Positions 21,970 to 33,837 of a stretch of 64,000 bases of DNA are shown here, piece after piece. A program made the translations under genes and the position numbers. The number at the start of each line of letters is the position of its first letter. Positions within the stretch are counted from its first letter, which is position 1. Below the pieces are notes generated by a model. It was given only the letters and a program-made list of their open reading frames with translations, was not told where the DNA came from and made no database searches. This stretch comes from Punica granatum (Eukaryota; Streptophyta; Magnoliopsida; Myrtales; Lythraceae). Where the stretch lies: the NCBI RefSeq assembly GCF_007655135.1, contig NC_045128.1, positions 1,550,001-1,614,000 on the forward strand, written 5' to 3'.

Positions 21970-22773
21970 GTACGTCTCAATCTCGTCCCTGTCCCAAACG
22001 AGGTTCTGGGTGGCCATGTTCTGTTGTTCTTGAGCTCGTTCTGCTGTGTTTTTTCGCTGCTTCTTCATGTCTATGTTCGTAATACATTGCGGGTTGTCAT
22101 GGAATCTTGATAAGATTGTGATGCCCGGAGGAACCCTGCTGGGTTGGTCCTGTTTTTCTAATTAAATTATGTCTGAGTTGGCAATCTAAATGGTTGCTCT
22201 GTTTCACAGGACCAAAGGGTCAGTGTTTTGGATTAAAGTTTGTCCATTTGGTGCTTTTCATGGTTCTGCTAATCAGCTGCTGTTTGATTTCACTGTTGAA
22301 TAGCCATTTGTGGTCAGATTCTGTGCTGAACGGATTCTCGAAAGCATCTGGAATCTGTTTGCTTGTCCAGTTGTTTCGTCGGTTACAATCCAATTAATTG
22401 ATTTGTCCCGTAAAGACTGTTACCTTCTCGATTCTGTTGCCACGATTGGAATTCCCTTATCTGTGTCTTTACCACAACACAAGATATCTTTTTAAGAAGT
22501 TTCTTGCAATGGAGTTGCCTCTCTTCGTATTTGTCGGTTGGTTCAAGTTCATTCAAGCATATTCATTTCGTTGTTCTGGTGGACAACCTCCGTTTGGCAG
22601 TTACAAAGAACAGAAAAGAATTGAGAAAGATTTTGGCTTTACCAGCAACTCTCTCTCTCGGATTACCTTATTCGTGCAGTCTGTCAACAGAAAACCAATG
22701 ATAACTGTTCGTGGTCTTTTCGGTACTGTTTTTGTTGATAGAAAGCTCATTTTCCTTATGTGAGTTACGTGTA
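21970..22773 (+). other. Probable 5' UTR intron of GME
   Basis: A good donor (gaag|gtacgtctc) lies at 21970 and an acceptor-like gtgtag ends at 22773, three bases before the start codon. The sequence between is T-rich, with many short open frames in all three frames and no coding signal. A leader intron is known for plant GME genes, from memory. The exact acceptor is uncertain, and an extra small leader exon inside is possible. Confidence 0.5.
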
Positions 22774-22775
22774 GA

Positions 22776-24393
22776 ATGGGAAGCGCTGGTGGTGAGAGCA
22801 TCTATGGTGAGTACACCTACGCACAGCTCGAGAGGGAGCCTTACTGGCCTTCAGAGAAGCTCCGCATCTCCATCACTGGTGCTGGAGGCTTCATTGGGTC
22901 CCATATCGCCCGTAGACTCAAGAGTGAGGGCCACTACATCATTGCCTCGGACTGGAAGAAGAATGAGCACATGACAGAGGACATGTTCTGCCATGAGTTC
23001 CACCTCGTGGACCTTAGGGTTATGGATAACTGCCTGAAGGTCACCTCTGGCGTCGACCACGTGTTCAACCTTGCAGCTGACATGGGAGGCATGGGATTCA
23101 TTCAGTCGAACCACTCTGTTATCTTCTATAACAACACGATGATCAGCTTCAACATGCTCGAGGCTGCTAGGATCAATGGTGTCAAGAGGTCTGATTTGGA
23201 AGCTTAAGCCTTCTCAATGGATGCGCAATACATATTTATTGCCGGATGGTATTAATATGATTTTTTTCTTCTTGGAAACAGGTTCTTCTATGCTTCAAGT
23301 GCTTGCATTTACCCTGAATTCAAGCAGTTGGAGACCAATGTTAGCCTGAAGGAGTCCGACGCATGGCCTGCAGAGGTTTGTACTGGAGTGTTTTTAGTCT
23401 ATCAACCCATTTTATCCGTATTTCTGAATTGTCTGTTAAAGCAATAATTGATTATACCTACACAATACAGCCTCAAGATGCTTATGGGTTGGAGAAGCTC
23501 GCGACTGAGGAGCTGTGCAAGCACTACACGAAGGACTTTGGGATTGAGTGCCGTATTGGACGGTTCCACAACATCTACGGACCCTTCGGTACATGGAAGG
23601 GTAGGTGTCCATCATAGGATGTCTTTTACACGACTGGTAACAGGCTAACAGCTCCTTGTATATTTTAGTTCTCTTACCACTTATAACTTCCATTGCAGGT
23701 GGCAGGGAGAAGGCCCCGGCTGCTTTCTGCAGAAAAGCCATCACTTCGACCGATAAGTTCGAGATGTGGGGCGATGGGCTGCAAACCCGTTCGTTCACTT
23801 TCATTGATGAATGTGTTGAGGGTGTCCTCAGGTAAGGCTACTATTTATGTAAAGAGCACTCGGTTGACAATTGGTATCTTCTAGGGAGTTTGCAGTGATT
23901 CCTTGACCTGATAAACCTGTTATATTGTTCAGACTGACAAAATCCGACTTCAGAGAGCCGGTGAATATTGGAAGTGATGAGATGGTCAGCATGAACGGGA
24001 TGGCTGAGATAGTCCTGAGCTTTGAGGACAAGAACCTTCCTATCCACCACATTCCTGGTCCAGAAGGTGTGCGTGGTCGGAATTCTGACAACACCCTCAT
24101 CAAGGAGAAGCTTGGATGGGCCCCCTCAATGAAATTGAGGGTATGAACAAAAACTCATTACTCTTCGAAACTCAACACTCATGATGTTGTACATTGATTT
24201 CTCTTTTTTCGTTGATTTATTCCATTTGCAGGATGGGCTGAGGTTCACCTACTTCTGGATAAAGGAGCAGATCGAGAAGGAGAAGGCTGAGGGCTTCGAT
24301 CTCTCAGTCTATGGGTCATCCAAGGTGGTGGGCACTCAAGCGCCTGTTCAGCTCGGTTCCCTCCGTGCTGCTGATGGCAAGGAAAAGCTATGA
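22776..24393 (+). CDS. GME: GDP-D-mannose 3',5'-epimerase
   Basis: Converts GDP-D-mannose to GDP-L-galactose (and GDP-L-gulose), a committed step to ascorbate and to L-galactose in rhamnogalacturonan II; a cytosolic SDR-family enzyme. Six coding exons: 22776-23188, 23282-23375, 23471-23600, 23699-23831, 23933-24140 and 24232-24393. All introns are GT-AG and the frame is kept throughout, giving 379 residues (family about 377). The NAD-binding GAGGFIGSH begins at residue 35, catalytic Cys146 is in SSACIYPEF, and Tyr174/Lys178 form the YGLEK active-site pair. The C-terminal KVVGTQAPVQLGSLR block is intact. The chosen ATG gives the usual short N-terminus (MGSAGGESIYGEYTY). An AATAAA signal lies at about 24622. 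Among the best supported genes here. Confidence 0.97.
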
Positions 24394-24621
24394 TAACTCG
24401 AACCAGAAGATTTTGAGGATCACTAGTTTGTGCCTTTGAAGAATTTGGCTTTTGTTGTACCATTAGCAGGTGGTTTTGAAGATGCTACATTGATCGAGTT
24501 CTTTTGCACCCTCCATTGATGTGGCTGTACTGTTTCTTTCATGTTGTTCGATCTCTCCGGGTGTAGCTTTCTTTCCCATTATATGCTGAATCGCATTGTA
24601 ATAACAGAAGATCGATGACTA

Positions 24622-24628
24622 TGAATAA
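24622..24628 (+). terminator. Polyadenylation signal of GME
   Basis: gaataaag, containing canonical AATAAA, lies about 230 bases after the GME stop in a T-rich flank. This is typical of plant near-upstream elements. Confidence 0.55.
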
Positions 24629-24897
24629 AGACGATTCTGTTTTTCTCATCTTTTCGACAACAAAATAACAGAAGCGACTCCGTAAGTCACGAGGATGGAC
24701 AATCTTGATCATTTTAACATTGAAGTCCCTTGTTCACGATACAATATCTCAGTGTTATCAGCAGCCCTTCTATTCATGGGTCTGATGGATCCCTATTAGA
24801 TCTGCTCTTTCCGATTAAGCAATCCAATAGGCAACTCAGTACCACCTACTTAATATGGTAGTCCTGTATAAAGACACTTCGATGGAAATAATACAAA

Positions 24898-25370
24898 TGA
24901 ACATTTGTGGAGGAGGTTTGCGGTGACTGTCGTGGTTGTAACGAATCCAAGAGATGCTGCTTTGTACATCTCATGGACGATGGATCTCTAAATCGAACTT
25001 CTCATGGATGATGGTACCGATGACAAAGTACTTACTAAAACTAGTGAGGTTTACGGTTTGAGCCGGAGACAAAGATTGATCAGTAACATGGTCATCAAGT
25101 CAAGGATAGGAAAAAGGTCAGGCATATTTTTTTAATAATGTTCACGAAATGTACATTTCTGGAGCAGGTTTGCAGTGACTGTCAGGGTTGTACCGAAACC
25201 AAGATCGAGATGCCGCTTTGTCCGTATCGGTTGTAAACCGAACTTCAAGTGGATGGCAATATTGGTGAGAAAATACTTATCTAAACTAGCTAGTGAAGTT
25301 TTTATGGTTTGAGCTAGAGAGAAATATTGATCGATAAGAGATTGTCATCAAATCGAGCCCGTCTATAGTT
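24898..25370. repeat. Diverged tandem duplication of about 240 bp
   Basis: The block from catttgtggaggaggtttgcggtgactgtc (24902) recurs from catttctggagcaggtttgcagtgactgtc (about 25152). The order of later landmarks is kept: gatgc(t/c)gctttgt, acttactaaaactagtgag / acttatctaaactagctagtgaag, ggtttgagc and gatcagtaa / gatcgataag. No reading frame spans either copy, and its nature is unknown. Confidence 0.65.
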
Positions 25371-25607
25371 GGAATCTAATGATCTGATGGTTCACCTCAA
25401 AGAATGAGAGAAAACGACTTGCCTATGTATTCTTTCTCTCCAAGTCAATATACAGCAAACCTAGAATACAGTACACCAATGAAAGACATCAACTCCTCAT
25501 ATTATTATATAGTCATAAAGATGCTTCCTTCGATCTTTTTTCTTGTGGGGTTGGTTAAGTAAGGGATATGTGTTTAAATATTAAGGCAGAGTAGCATTTC
25601 TTATATT

Positions 25608-25770
25608 ATTATTATTTTTTGAATTACAAGAAAGACACATTGGCCCAAGACAATAAAATAAAAATACTAATAATTAATAAAGAGCACGGGTAGTCCACTG
25701 AGTATGGAATATGGAACTTCTTAGTTACTAAGTAAAAACGTGCACCACTGCATTACATTCTGTTCAATTC
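25608..25770 (-). mobile_element. tRNA-derived SINE, copy 5
   Basis: On the minus strand the head reads tgtaatgcagtggtgcacg, followed by a degraded B box. The family body includes actcagtggactacccgtgctc and ttattaattattagtattttt, and the end is ttcttgtaattcaaaaaat. It is similar in length to copies 3 and 4. Confidence 0.65.
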
Positions 25771-26484
25771 ATTTCTTTTATTATTTTTATAAAGTGTAAT
25801 TGAAGATGAAATCTAGAGAAAGAAATTAAAAAGTAATTTTTTTCTCATGTTATGTAGTGCTAGTCGTAGAGTCCGTGCACGGGATTGAACATGGTCGTTT
25901 TTCGCTAATTTTATTATGTAAAAAATGTGCTATAAATTAAAAATAGTAATTTACAATCAATAATAGTATATTATCATACATATAAGAATAACGATAATTT
26001 AATTTCACGAATAAGATAGGGAAAAAATTATATAAAAGAAGAGAACTCGATATAACTCTTGAAAAATGCAATTTTGTCAAGATTATGCATAAAATATTGA
26101 AAAGAAAAGTTCCAACCATGGCATGAGGAATTTTTATCTTCAACATTATCAAAATTTAACACTTAAACCACATAGACAAAATTGAAGAGCCCTAAAATTC
26201 TACAAAACTTTATGTGTGAGAAAAACAAAAAGTTGAAAAACTTACATGAAAAGATCCAACTGTGGACGTATCTAAAATAAACTACGTGCATGCAAAAAAT
26301 TAAAAAAATATAATGGTAGCAATACTTTTTAGAGTGATCGGTCACGGTTTAAGTGTGGTACATAAACTATTTATGGCGTATCATACATAATAAAATATAT
26401 ATAGATAGTACATCATATCTTTATTTATATAAAAAAGGACCTAATTTGCTTTTTGAAGAACAAATATATAACACATGGATCATT
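25771..26484. other. AT-rich intergenic DNA, no gene seen
   Basis: Short open frames at 25937-26152 and 26163-26345 have the low-complexity composition of AT-rich non-coding DNA and no domain. Confidence 0.4.
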
Positions 26485-26810
26485 GTATTTGGTAACGAAA
26501 TTAAGTTTGATTTGAGGAGATGAAGACAAAAGTAGTTGGAAAAAGTACACGAGAGAATTTGAAGTAGAATAAAATAAAGTAATTATTGTATTGATGAATT
26601 GATGAATAAATACTGAAATTGAGAAAAAGATATTGAATAGTTGATAAAATTTAATATTAAAAAATAATTTAAATAATAGATAAGAAAAGTATGAGAGAGA
26701 ATTTTAAGAAAAAGATAAAAACTAATGATTGTATTGTTGAATTGAGAGAAAAGTAAAATTAATTTAAATTAAGTTATATTTTGTTACCATATAAACCAAA
26801 TCGTCATATC
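26485..26810. mobile_element. AT-rich MITE, copy B (inverted relative to copy A)
   Basis: The reverse complement aligns along its length with 18830-19142. It shares caattcaacaatacaatcatta, attctctctcatac, the tttttaatattaaattttatcaactatt block and the ends (tttggtaacgaaatt / aattttgttaccatat). It is the same family inserted in the opposite orientation. Confidence 0.55.
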
Positions 26811-26949
26811 TACAAAAAAAAAATCTATATCTATATGTTTTAAAAAATTTAAATTTAGTTTATAAAAAAGCTCAAAATAATAATTAATCTCAAAAATCTG
26901 AATCTTTAGATTTTAAAAATAAAACTAAAATTCGTTTTCTAAAAGAATT

Positions 26950-27130
26950 TAAGAAAATCCAAGAAAATAACGACTGGTCCCACAAATCTATATTTTATTT
27001 TTTTTACAAATTTAAAATAAAAAGAAAAAAAACTCAAAAAATTGAGAAAATAATGAACAGTCCCACAAATCTAAATCTATATATTTTGAAAAAGTCAAAA
27101 TTTTATCTTTTTAGAAAAAGATAAAAAAAA
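26950..27130. repeat. Short diverged direct repeat
   Basis: A block ending with tcccacaaatctatatttta (near 26978-26996) recurs near 27060 as tcccacaaatctaaatctat, preceded in both copies by gaaaataa. The period is about 80 bp and it is AT-rich, with no coding content. Confidence 0.45.
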
Positions 27131-27198
27131 TCGAGAAAATTTCACTCATAAACGGAGCGTTCTGAAGCTATCTGGCTAGGCCCACCATGATCTTGCTT

Positions 27199-27218
27199 TA
27201 ATATATATATATATATAT

Positions 27219-27261
<43 letters not shown>

Positions 27262-27272
27262 TATATATATAA
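27199..27272. repeat. Compound AT/AG/AT microsatellite
   Basis: About 11 AT units, then about 18 AG units, then about 6 AT units. No gene is close by. Confidence 0.85.
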
Positions 27273-27331
27273 CTAGTAGTGGTAAAATATGGAATGGTGT
27301 CTATATGTAGATAATTTGTGCATATATTTTT

Positions 27332-27450
27332 TTGTTATAAAAGAGGCTCGTGAATTTAATAAAATATAATTGAAATTCGATTAGCTAATAAAGGGGCACA
27401 TTTAGCTCCATTATGAAATCGAAACTGAATCTCTTGATCACTTTTCGGTT
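27332..27450 (-). mobile_element. tRNA-derived SINE, copy 6 (5'-truncated)
   Basis: Read on the minus strand it contains a B-box-like gattcagtttcgatttc, the body with ctttattagctaatcgaatttc and the tail cacgagcctcttttataacaaaaaa. The A-box part is not recognisable, as expected for a truncated or old copy. Confidence 0.55.
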
Positions 27451-28654
27451 TAAATTGTTCGAAAATTAACACGAAACAAATATCGAAATGAAAAGGATAG
27501 CATAATTAACGACACAAAACCGATACCAAAACGATTATACACACAGTGCAACTAGTATAGAGGACATATTATGGAAATATTAATAATGTAGCTTCTAACT
27601 CAGCTATATATGTATATTTACAGAAAGAATACTAGTTTTGCTATCGTATACTTTGCACAGGGTTAGTTCTCGTATATATCTATATAATTTCTTATTGTAA
27701 TTATTTACAATTTAAAACTCCAATTTTCTTATAATATATAATGATTATAATTTTTAATTATTAGTTTTAATTTGCAAACAATAATCTTTAATAATTTATT
27801 TAAATGTAATTATTTTTATAATAATAATCATTTGAAACTAGTTGTCTGAATTAATGCGCATCATATATTTTTTTTAATGAAATACGCATCATATATATAA
27901 GATCATTATTAAAATAGATTTTTCACATTCATTCAGTTTCATAATTGGAATAAAATCTTATTTCGCCCTTTTCCTTATTTTTAAATTTTATTTCTAGGTT
28001 ACTTAATGAACTTATATTCATAATGCTATGTAATAATTTTTTATAGAAGCATAATTCTTTTAAAAATTTTATGTATGAACAATTATTATTTTTATTATTT
28101 ATTATATCATTTGTGTTGTATATATTCATTTTAACACGTTTATATATGCTTTTTATATCAATTATTCTAATTGTTGGAAGATAAATTGCTTCTCAAGAAT
28201 TTTTTCAATGATTAATTTCATATTTCATACAATAATAAATTATTAAAATTGGATTCATTTTGAATGGATCGATAAATTTCTATAATTAACGGTCTCTATT
28301 AGTATGTATTGTTTATTTGTTTAATAGTTTGTAAATGAGACAAATTTTTTAGATATTCATACAAATTTGATTACATATATTTTAAGTATAAAATTTTACA
28401 ACATTGTGATTTTAAATATTTAAATTTTATTTTCTATATTACCATAATTTCATATAATAATTTGGTTTTAAATACATATTTGTTTCTACACTAATTTTGA
28501 TCGTATTTGTTAGTATGTCATATTTTGACTATTGATAAAGAGGCTTCACATGATTAAATCAACCCTTTTCAATAAATAATTTTAATAATTTTATTCCATT
28601 AATAATAAATAATTTATTGCTTTAGGAATCAATTATATATTTATATATATACAC
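27451..28654. other. AT-rich intergenic DNA, nothing recognised
   Basis: Extremely AT-rich, with no open frame beyond chance length and no clear repeat boundaries. Confidence 0.45.
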
Positions 28655-28680
28655 ACCAGGGAGATGGCGTGCTACGCACG
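28655..28680 (-). mobile_element. Probable Helitron 3' terminus, minus-strand orientation
   Basis: On the minus strand a perfect 5-bp stem hairpin (cgtgc-gta-gcacg, 28680-28668) is followed 8 bases later by CTGGT (28659-28655), fitting hairpin plus CTRRT. In this orientation the element body would lie to the right and could include the AT-rich repeat units at 29265-30360. The matching 5' end was not identified. Confidence 0.35.
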
Positions 28681-29264
28681 GTCATCAATATTCAATACCC
28701 TCTAATTATAGATAGTAAAATATTTAATGTTGACATATTGAAATAGTTCTTTGAATTGCATGACTTTCTTGTATACGATCGTAGTTTATTCCAAACTTGT
28801 AGAGATTCTCTCCATAAATCTTTATGTAGAAGGAACAACGTTATTCATGGCATGTGAGAGAAAATTGTGCTGTCAGGAAAAAAATAGTAATGATAATGGA
28901 TAAAAAAGAAACTCTCTTAACAATAAAACACGAAAAAATGAAGAACATGTGATTATGAGATCTATATATAAAGGTGTAAAATGGTAGAAATTATATATAT
29001 TAAAAAAATATTGGACTGCCCACATATGAACATATAGTTAGTTGCATGATAGTAATTTCATGCATATTGACGGGTGTATTTTGTAGGATAAAATACGTAT
29101 CCAACTCAGATATATTTTAAAGTACCAATTTATAGAACAGTCCATTTTATAGATAAATTTATTTTAAATAATATAAATTCTACTCCACTTTGTAATTTAA
29201 AATCTATACTTCACTTAACTATAAATTAAGTAAATGCGACGAAATTAATTCAAATTTATTAATT

Positions 29265-30360
29265 TAAATGGTAACATTTTTAGAAAAAAGAACATATATA
29301 TTAATATATTTTACTTCACAATTAAGTAAATACATATATTACTATATTATTTTATATTTTATTATTTATTTCCTAGTTAAGTAATGTATATATATTTATA
29401 TAAAAAAATTAGGAGAAAATTATTAATTATATATTGTAAAATAAAAAATTAATTCTCATAATAAAACAAAATAACAATGCGAATTCATTTATTTCTTCAT
29501 TTCTTTATTCATCGAAAGTCGAATATAATATATTATTTTATACGGTAAGATTTTGAGAAAAAAGAACGTATATATTAATATTGTTTACTTCACAATTAAG
29601 TAAACACATATATCATTATATTATTTTATATTTTTATTATTTACTTTCTCGTTAACTAATGTACATATTTTTATAAGAAAATTTAGGGGGAAATTATTAT
29701 TTATATATTGTGAAATAAAAAATTTTAATTTGCATATTAAAACAAAAATAGCAATGTGAATGACATTTATTTCTTTTATTTGTTTATTCATCGAAAGTTG
29801 AAAATAATATATATTATAATTTAAATACATTGATTAAAATATATTAATAAATAAACGAAAACGAATCACAGTCGCACAAATACAATATTCAATACGCTCT
29901 CTCCCCGATATCATAATAGATCCAAACACTTGCCCATAAGGGATAAAATAGGATTTGTAGTACGCGAGAAAATCACTTACTTGATCGAGTATGCTACCAA
30001 TCAATTACAAAGAAATTTATGAAGATTAATTTGTTGTAAAACTTATAAAAAATAAACATACATATTAATGTTATTTATTTCATTGTTAAGTAAACATATA
30101 TATTAATATATTATTTTATAATATTATTATTTACTTAATCATTAAGCAACACATTTAGTATTGTATTATTTACTTCATCATCAATAAATTTATTTGCTTA
30201 ATAGAACGACATAACAATGTGAACGCATTTATTATTTTCGTTCGTTTATTCTTCGAAAGTTGAATAAAATATATTATTAGTAAAATGAATTTATAAAAAA
30301 TAAACGAAAATGAATCATAATTGCAAGAATACGAAATTTGAGTCGTACTCTACCCAACAT
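29265..30360. repeat. Three diverged AT-rich repeat units
   Basis: A unit of about 280 bp recurs at about 29265-29545, 29546-29830 and 30035-30295. Landmarks in order are aaaaaagaac(g)tatatattaat, ttacttcacaattaagtaaa, atattattttatat, aataacaatg(c/t)gaa and tttattcatcgaaag(t/c)tgaa. After units 2 and 3 a further segment, ataaacgaaaa(c/t)gaatca, is also shared, so the true unit may be longer. No coding content. The copia element is inserted just to the right. Confidence 0.65.
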
Positions 30361-30416
30361 CACATGAAATGGCTCAAGTTTCATGTGTATATATATAGAT
30401 CTGTGTGTGTGAGTGG

Positions 30417-30595
30417 TAATAGAGGAAATACCGATTGAAATCCTAGAATTCCTTATATAGATACCGTATTATAATCATGTAATTAATTGTATTTATTGTT
30501 TTCCTTAAACATATCATGTATAGGCACTATATAATTCAATACAACATACCTCTAAAGTTAAGTTGAGGTTTCAGCCACAATTCTACATTATTATA
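30417..30595 (+). repeat. Left LTR of the Ty1/copia element
   Basis: 179 bp starting taatagagga and ending ctacattattata. It differs from the right LTR at one visible position (A at 30556, C at 35326). The 5-bp target duplication agtgg lies at 30412-30416 and 35366-35370. The primer-binding site tggtatcagagc, complementary to initiator tRNA-Met, begins immediately after the LTR. Confidence 0.92.
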
Positions 30596-30607
30596 TGGTA
30601 TCAGAGC
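30596..30607 (+). other. Primer-binding site of the copia element
   Basis: TGGTATCAGAGC, the usual plant copia priming site complementary to the 3' end of initiator tRNA-Met. It abuts the LTR with no spacer. Confidence 0.85.
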
Positions 30608-30716
30608 CAACGATCGAGTAATCTATACACTCGATCTCGATCCAGTCAACCTACTTCTTGATCAATCTATCTCCTCTCTCCCTCTTCCCAACTTTCTTCT
30701 GATCTTTAAACCAATT

Positions 30717-31742
30717 ATGGCTGACTCTACCTCAATTCTAAACCTTCCCTCCTCTCTAAACCTTCCCTCCTCTATTCCTACTATTCAAGTTAAACTGAAT
30801 GGTCAGAACTACATGTTCTGGAAGGGTATTATGAGTCCTTTACTAGAGACCTATGGCCTCCTTTCCTACGCCGAGGGTCAAGTACCAAAACCCAGCAAAA
30901 CTGTCAAAGGACAAGACGGCAGTATCTCGCAAAATCCAGAGCATCAACACTGGGTGTCTAGAGACAGGTTTGCACTGACCTGCATCATGCTCGCAGTAAC
31001 TGAAGACATCGGCGTCACCATACTCTCTGCCAAGACATCCCACGAAGCTTGGCGTTCCCTGGAAACTGCTTTCCTCAACCAGACAACAGCTCAAGAGGAC
31101 CTCCTGGAGCAGCAGTGGCGTGATCTTCGCAAGGGCTCTCAATCGATGTTGCGACTCATCAATAAAGTCAAGCAAAAAGTCCTTAATTTCGCCCAAATCG
31201 AAAAACGTAAGACTCCAGCAGAGATTAACCGACGTATATACACTGGTCTAGGGCCAGAATGGGAGCCCCTTATCCTAGCCAAATCTGACACGATGATAAC
31301 CATGGGTATCGACGAGCTCACCTCACTTCTCATGGGGCATGAAGAATGCCGTTCCTATACGGCCATACATGAGCAGTCAGTCTCAGCTCCTCTTTCTGGC
31401 ATCCTTGGACCGCTTCCCACCGAAGCAAATTACACAAACGGTCGAGGGAGGAATGGAGATCGAGAAAAAGGAAAGAACAAAGGAAAATGCAGCGGCAGAG
31501 GAACCTGGAATGATGGTAGCAGCTACGGTGGCTATAGCTCAGGATTCTCTGGCAGCGGCGGTGGCGGCGGGTCCTTCTCCAGTGGCTACTGGAATGGGCG
31601 AGGAGGGTCTCGGGGGGCGTCTGGCTTTCAGAGCTCGAGAAAGGGAATGCATAGCCCTAACCCTAATTTTCCTGCAAGACAGGGAAGATATGGCAGAGGT
31701 ACGAGTCGAAATTTCAACCCGACCCGATATGAATCAACCTGA
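30717..31742 (+). pseudogene. gag: copia Gag (truncated by a stop)
   Basis: Open for 341 codons from an ATG after the leader. The N-terminal part shows the usual copia Gag layout: the VKLNGQNYMFWKGIMSPLL start block, then helical UBN2-like sequence. A Gly/Arg-rich tail (about residues 245-335) follows. The frame ends at TGA 31740-31742, then stays readable to a CCHC zinc knuckle at 31878-31910 (C-x2-C-x4-H-x4-C). A second stop (TAA 31881-31883) replaces the residue after its first Cys. The protein made would therefore lack the nucleic-acid-binding knuckle and be cut off from Pol. Confidence 0.85.
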
Positions 31743-31910
31743 GATCCTCGAAACCATCGGCCCGGCACTTTCTCTCAACCAGGAGCCTTCACACCTTTTG
31801 GGCCTTCTCGATCCGGCCCATTTCGAGCCCAATCCAATCTAACATCTCCTCACAGCCCAGTTTCTTCATCGGTTCTATGCTAAAATTGCAACAGACCGGG
31901 TCATATTGCC

Positions 31911-33801
31911 CCGTTTTGTCAGTTCCGTTACTTTTCTGATGTTCAAGCTAATCTTGTTGAAGCTTCTTCTCAGGGAATTCATGACCTCGACTGGTACATG
32001 GACTCGGGTGCTACTCATCATGTCACCTCTGACCTTGCCAACCTAAACATTCATGATGAGACACTGAATTCCGATCACATTTATGTTGGGGATGGTAAAT
32101 CTCTTCCCGTACTTGCCTCTGGTTCTTCCACTATCAAACTCTCCTCTCGTCCTCTACACTTAAACCATATTTTATATGCACCTAATATATCCAAAAACCT
32201 CATATCTATCTCTAAGTTTGCTCGAGATAATACATGCTTCTTTGAACTTCACCCTGACTGTTTCATTGTTAAGGATCAACGAACCCGCCAGGAGCTTTTG
32301 CGAGGTCCGGTTAAGGATGGACTCTATTGCTTCCACTCAAGAGACAGGCCCACCAATCATCCTCAGGCCCTTCTCTCTGCTTCTACCTCAAGTAGTTTAT
32401 GGCATCAACGTCTTGGTCACCCGTCTTTTCCAATTGTCCGTCAAGCTCTAGGTTTTTCCTTACAATTAAATAATGATCATGTTGGATTGATTTGTTCTGC
32501 GTGTCAACAAGGCAAATTAATAAATTGTTCTTTTCCTCCTACTATGCATAAGAGCAATTCCTTGTTTGAACTTGTTCACACAGACATCTGGGGACCAGCA
32601 CCAATCTCTTCTCATATGAGGAATGTTTACTATATTCATTTTCTTGACGATTATAGTAAATTTTCTTGGTTTTATATCATGAAAGCTTAGTCTGACGTCT
32701 TCCAAATTTTTCGTGCCTTTCGTCTTCAAGTATAAAATCTTTATGGACATAAAATCAAATATTTCCAGTCGGACGGTGCCAAAGAATTCTTATCTACTGC
32801 TTTTCAAGCAGAATTACAAAGTAATGGAATTTTTCATCGTATTTCGTGTCCTCATATACCTCAGCAGAACGTAAACATTGTCACATAGTAGATATGGACC
32901 TTTCTCTTCTCTTTCATTCTTCTCTTCCTTCCAAATACTGGGACTATGCCTTTGAAACAACTGTCTATCTGATCAATCGGTTGCCGACCAAATCCTTGCA
33001 GTTCAAATCTCCCTATGAAATTTTGTTTGGTCACCCGCCTAATTTTGGCCATCTACGAGTATTTAGATGTCTTTGTTTTCCCTATTTGCGTCCTTATAAT
33101 CGTCACAAGTTGGAACCTCGCTCTTAACCTTGTGTCTTGGTTATCCCTCACATTACCAAGGATATCGATGTCTCAATCCTGTCACTGGTCGTATCTTCAT
33201 ATCTCCTCAGGTTGTCTTTGATGAGCAATCCTTCCCGTTCCGAACTAGTGCACCTATCTCAGTGGAACTTGGACGGCTATCCTCGGACTCTGCTACTGCT
33301 ACTGGTACATTATCCTCCAATATCAGTAATACCTTTTCAGTACCTTTTGAGACTACACAGATTCCTGTTCCACCTGCTGTCTTGCATAGCCTTCCATCTA
33401 CATCCAACACCTTGACAGATGTTGCACCTGAGGTCATTGCTCAATCCACAGGTCTTGTTGACTCTGTTGAGGATGCTTTGGCTGCTACTGATTCAAATGA
33501 GACTGAGCGGGCTCCTCTTGTTCTGCCTACAACTCAAAACACTCACGGCATGGTGACAAGGGCTAAGGATGGATCTCTGCCTCCTCCACGCTTTGTTATC
33601 TCACGCCATCCTACAGCCTTCTCTGTCTCTTCTACTTTGCAGGAACCGCGTTCCTTTGCTCAGGCATGCAAGTATTCTCAATGGCAAGCTGCCATGCAGG
33701 AGGAGTATCAAGCCTTGCTTCTAAATAACACTTGGGATTTAGTTCCACCGTCCTCTACTCAGAATGTCGTTGGTTGCAAGTGGGTGTATCGGATCAAATA
33801 A
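31911..33801 (+). pseudogene. pol: copia protease and integrase region, broken
   Basis: The aspartic protease motif MDSGATHHVT begins at 31998. It is followed by the integrase zinc-binding block (LWHQRLGHPS near 32398, CSACQQGK near 32493) and the start of the catalytic core (LVHTDIWGP near 32572, LDDYSKFSW near 32643). Stops lie at 32688 and 32733, the frame shifts near 32860, a third stop lies at 33125 and the frame shifts again near 33130. The region from 33130 to the stop at 33799 (223 codons) holds the integrase C-terminus and the start of the reverse transcriptase (WVYRIK). No integrase can be made from this copy. Confidence 0.85.
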
Positions 33802-33837
33802 AAGGCAGATGGAACGATCGATCGCTATAAAGCACGC

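Noticed and set aside
27199..27272. Possible CRISPR-like array from short regular repeats
   Set aside because: It is a dinucleotide microsatellite without spacers; this is plant nuclear DNA. No CRISPR array was seen anywhere.
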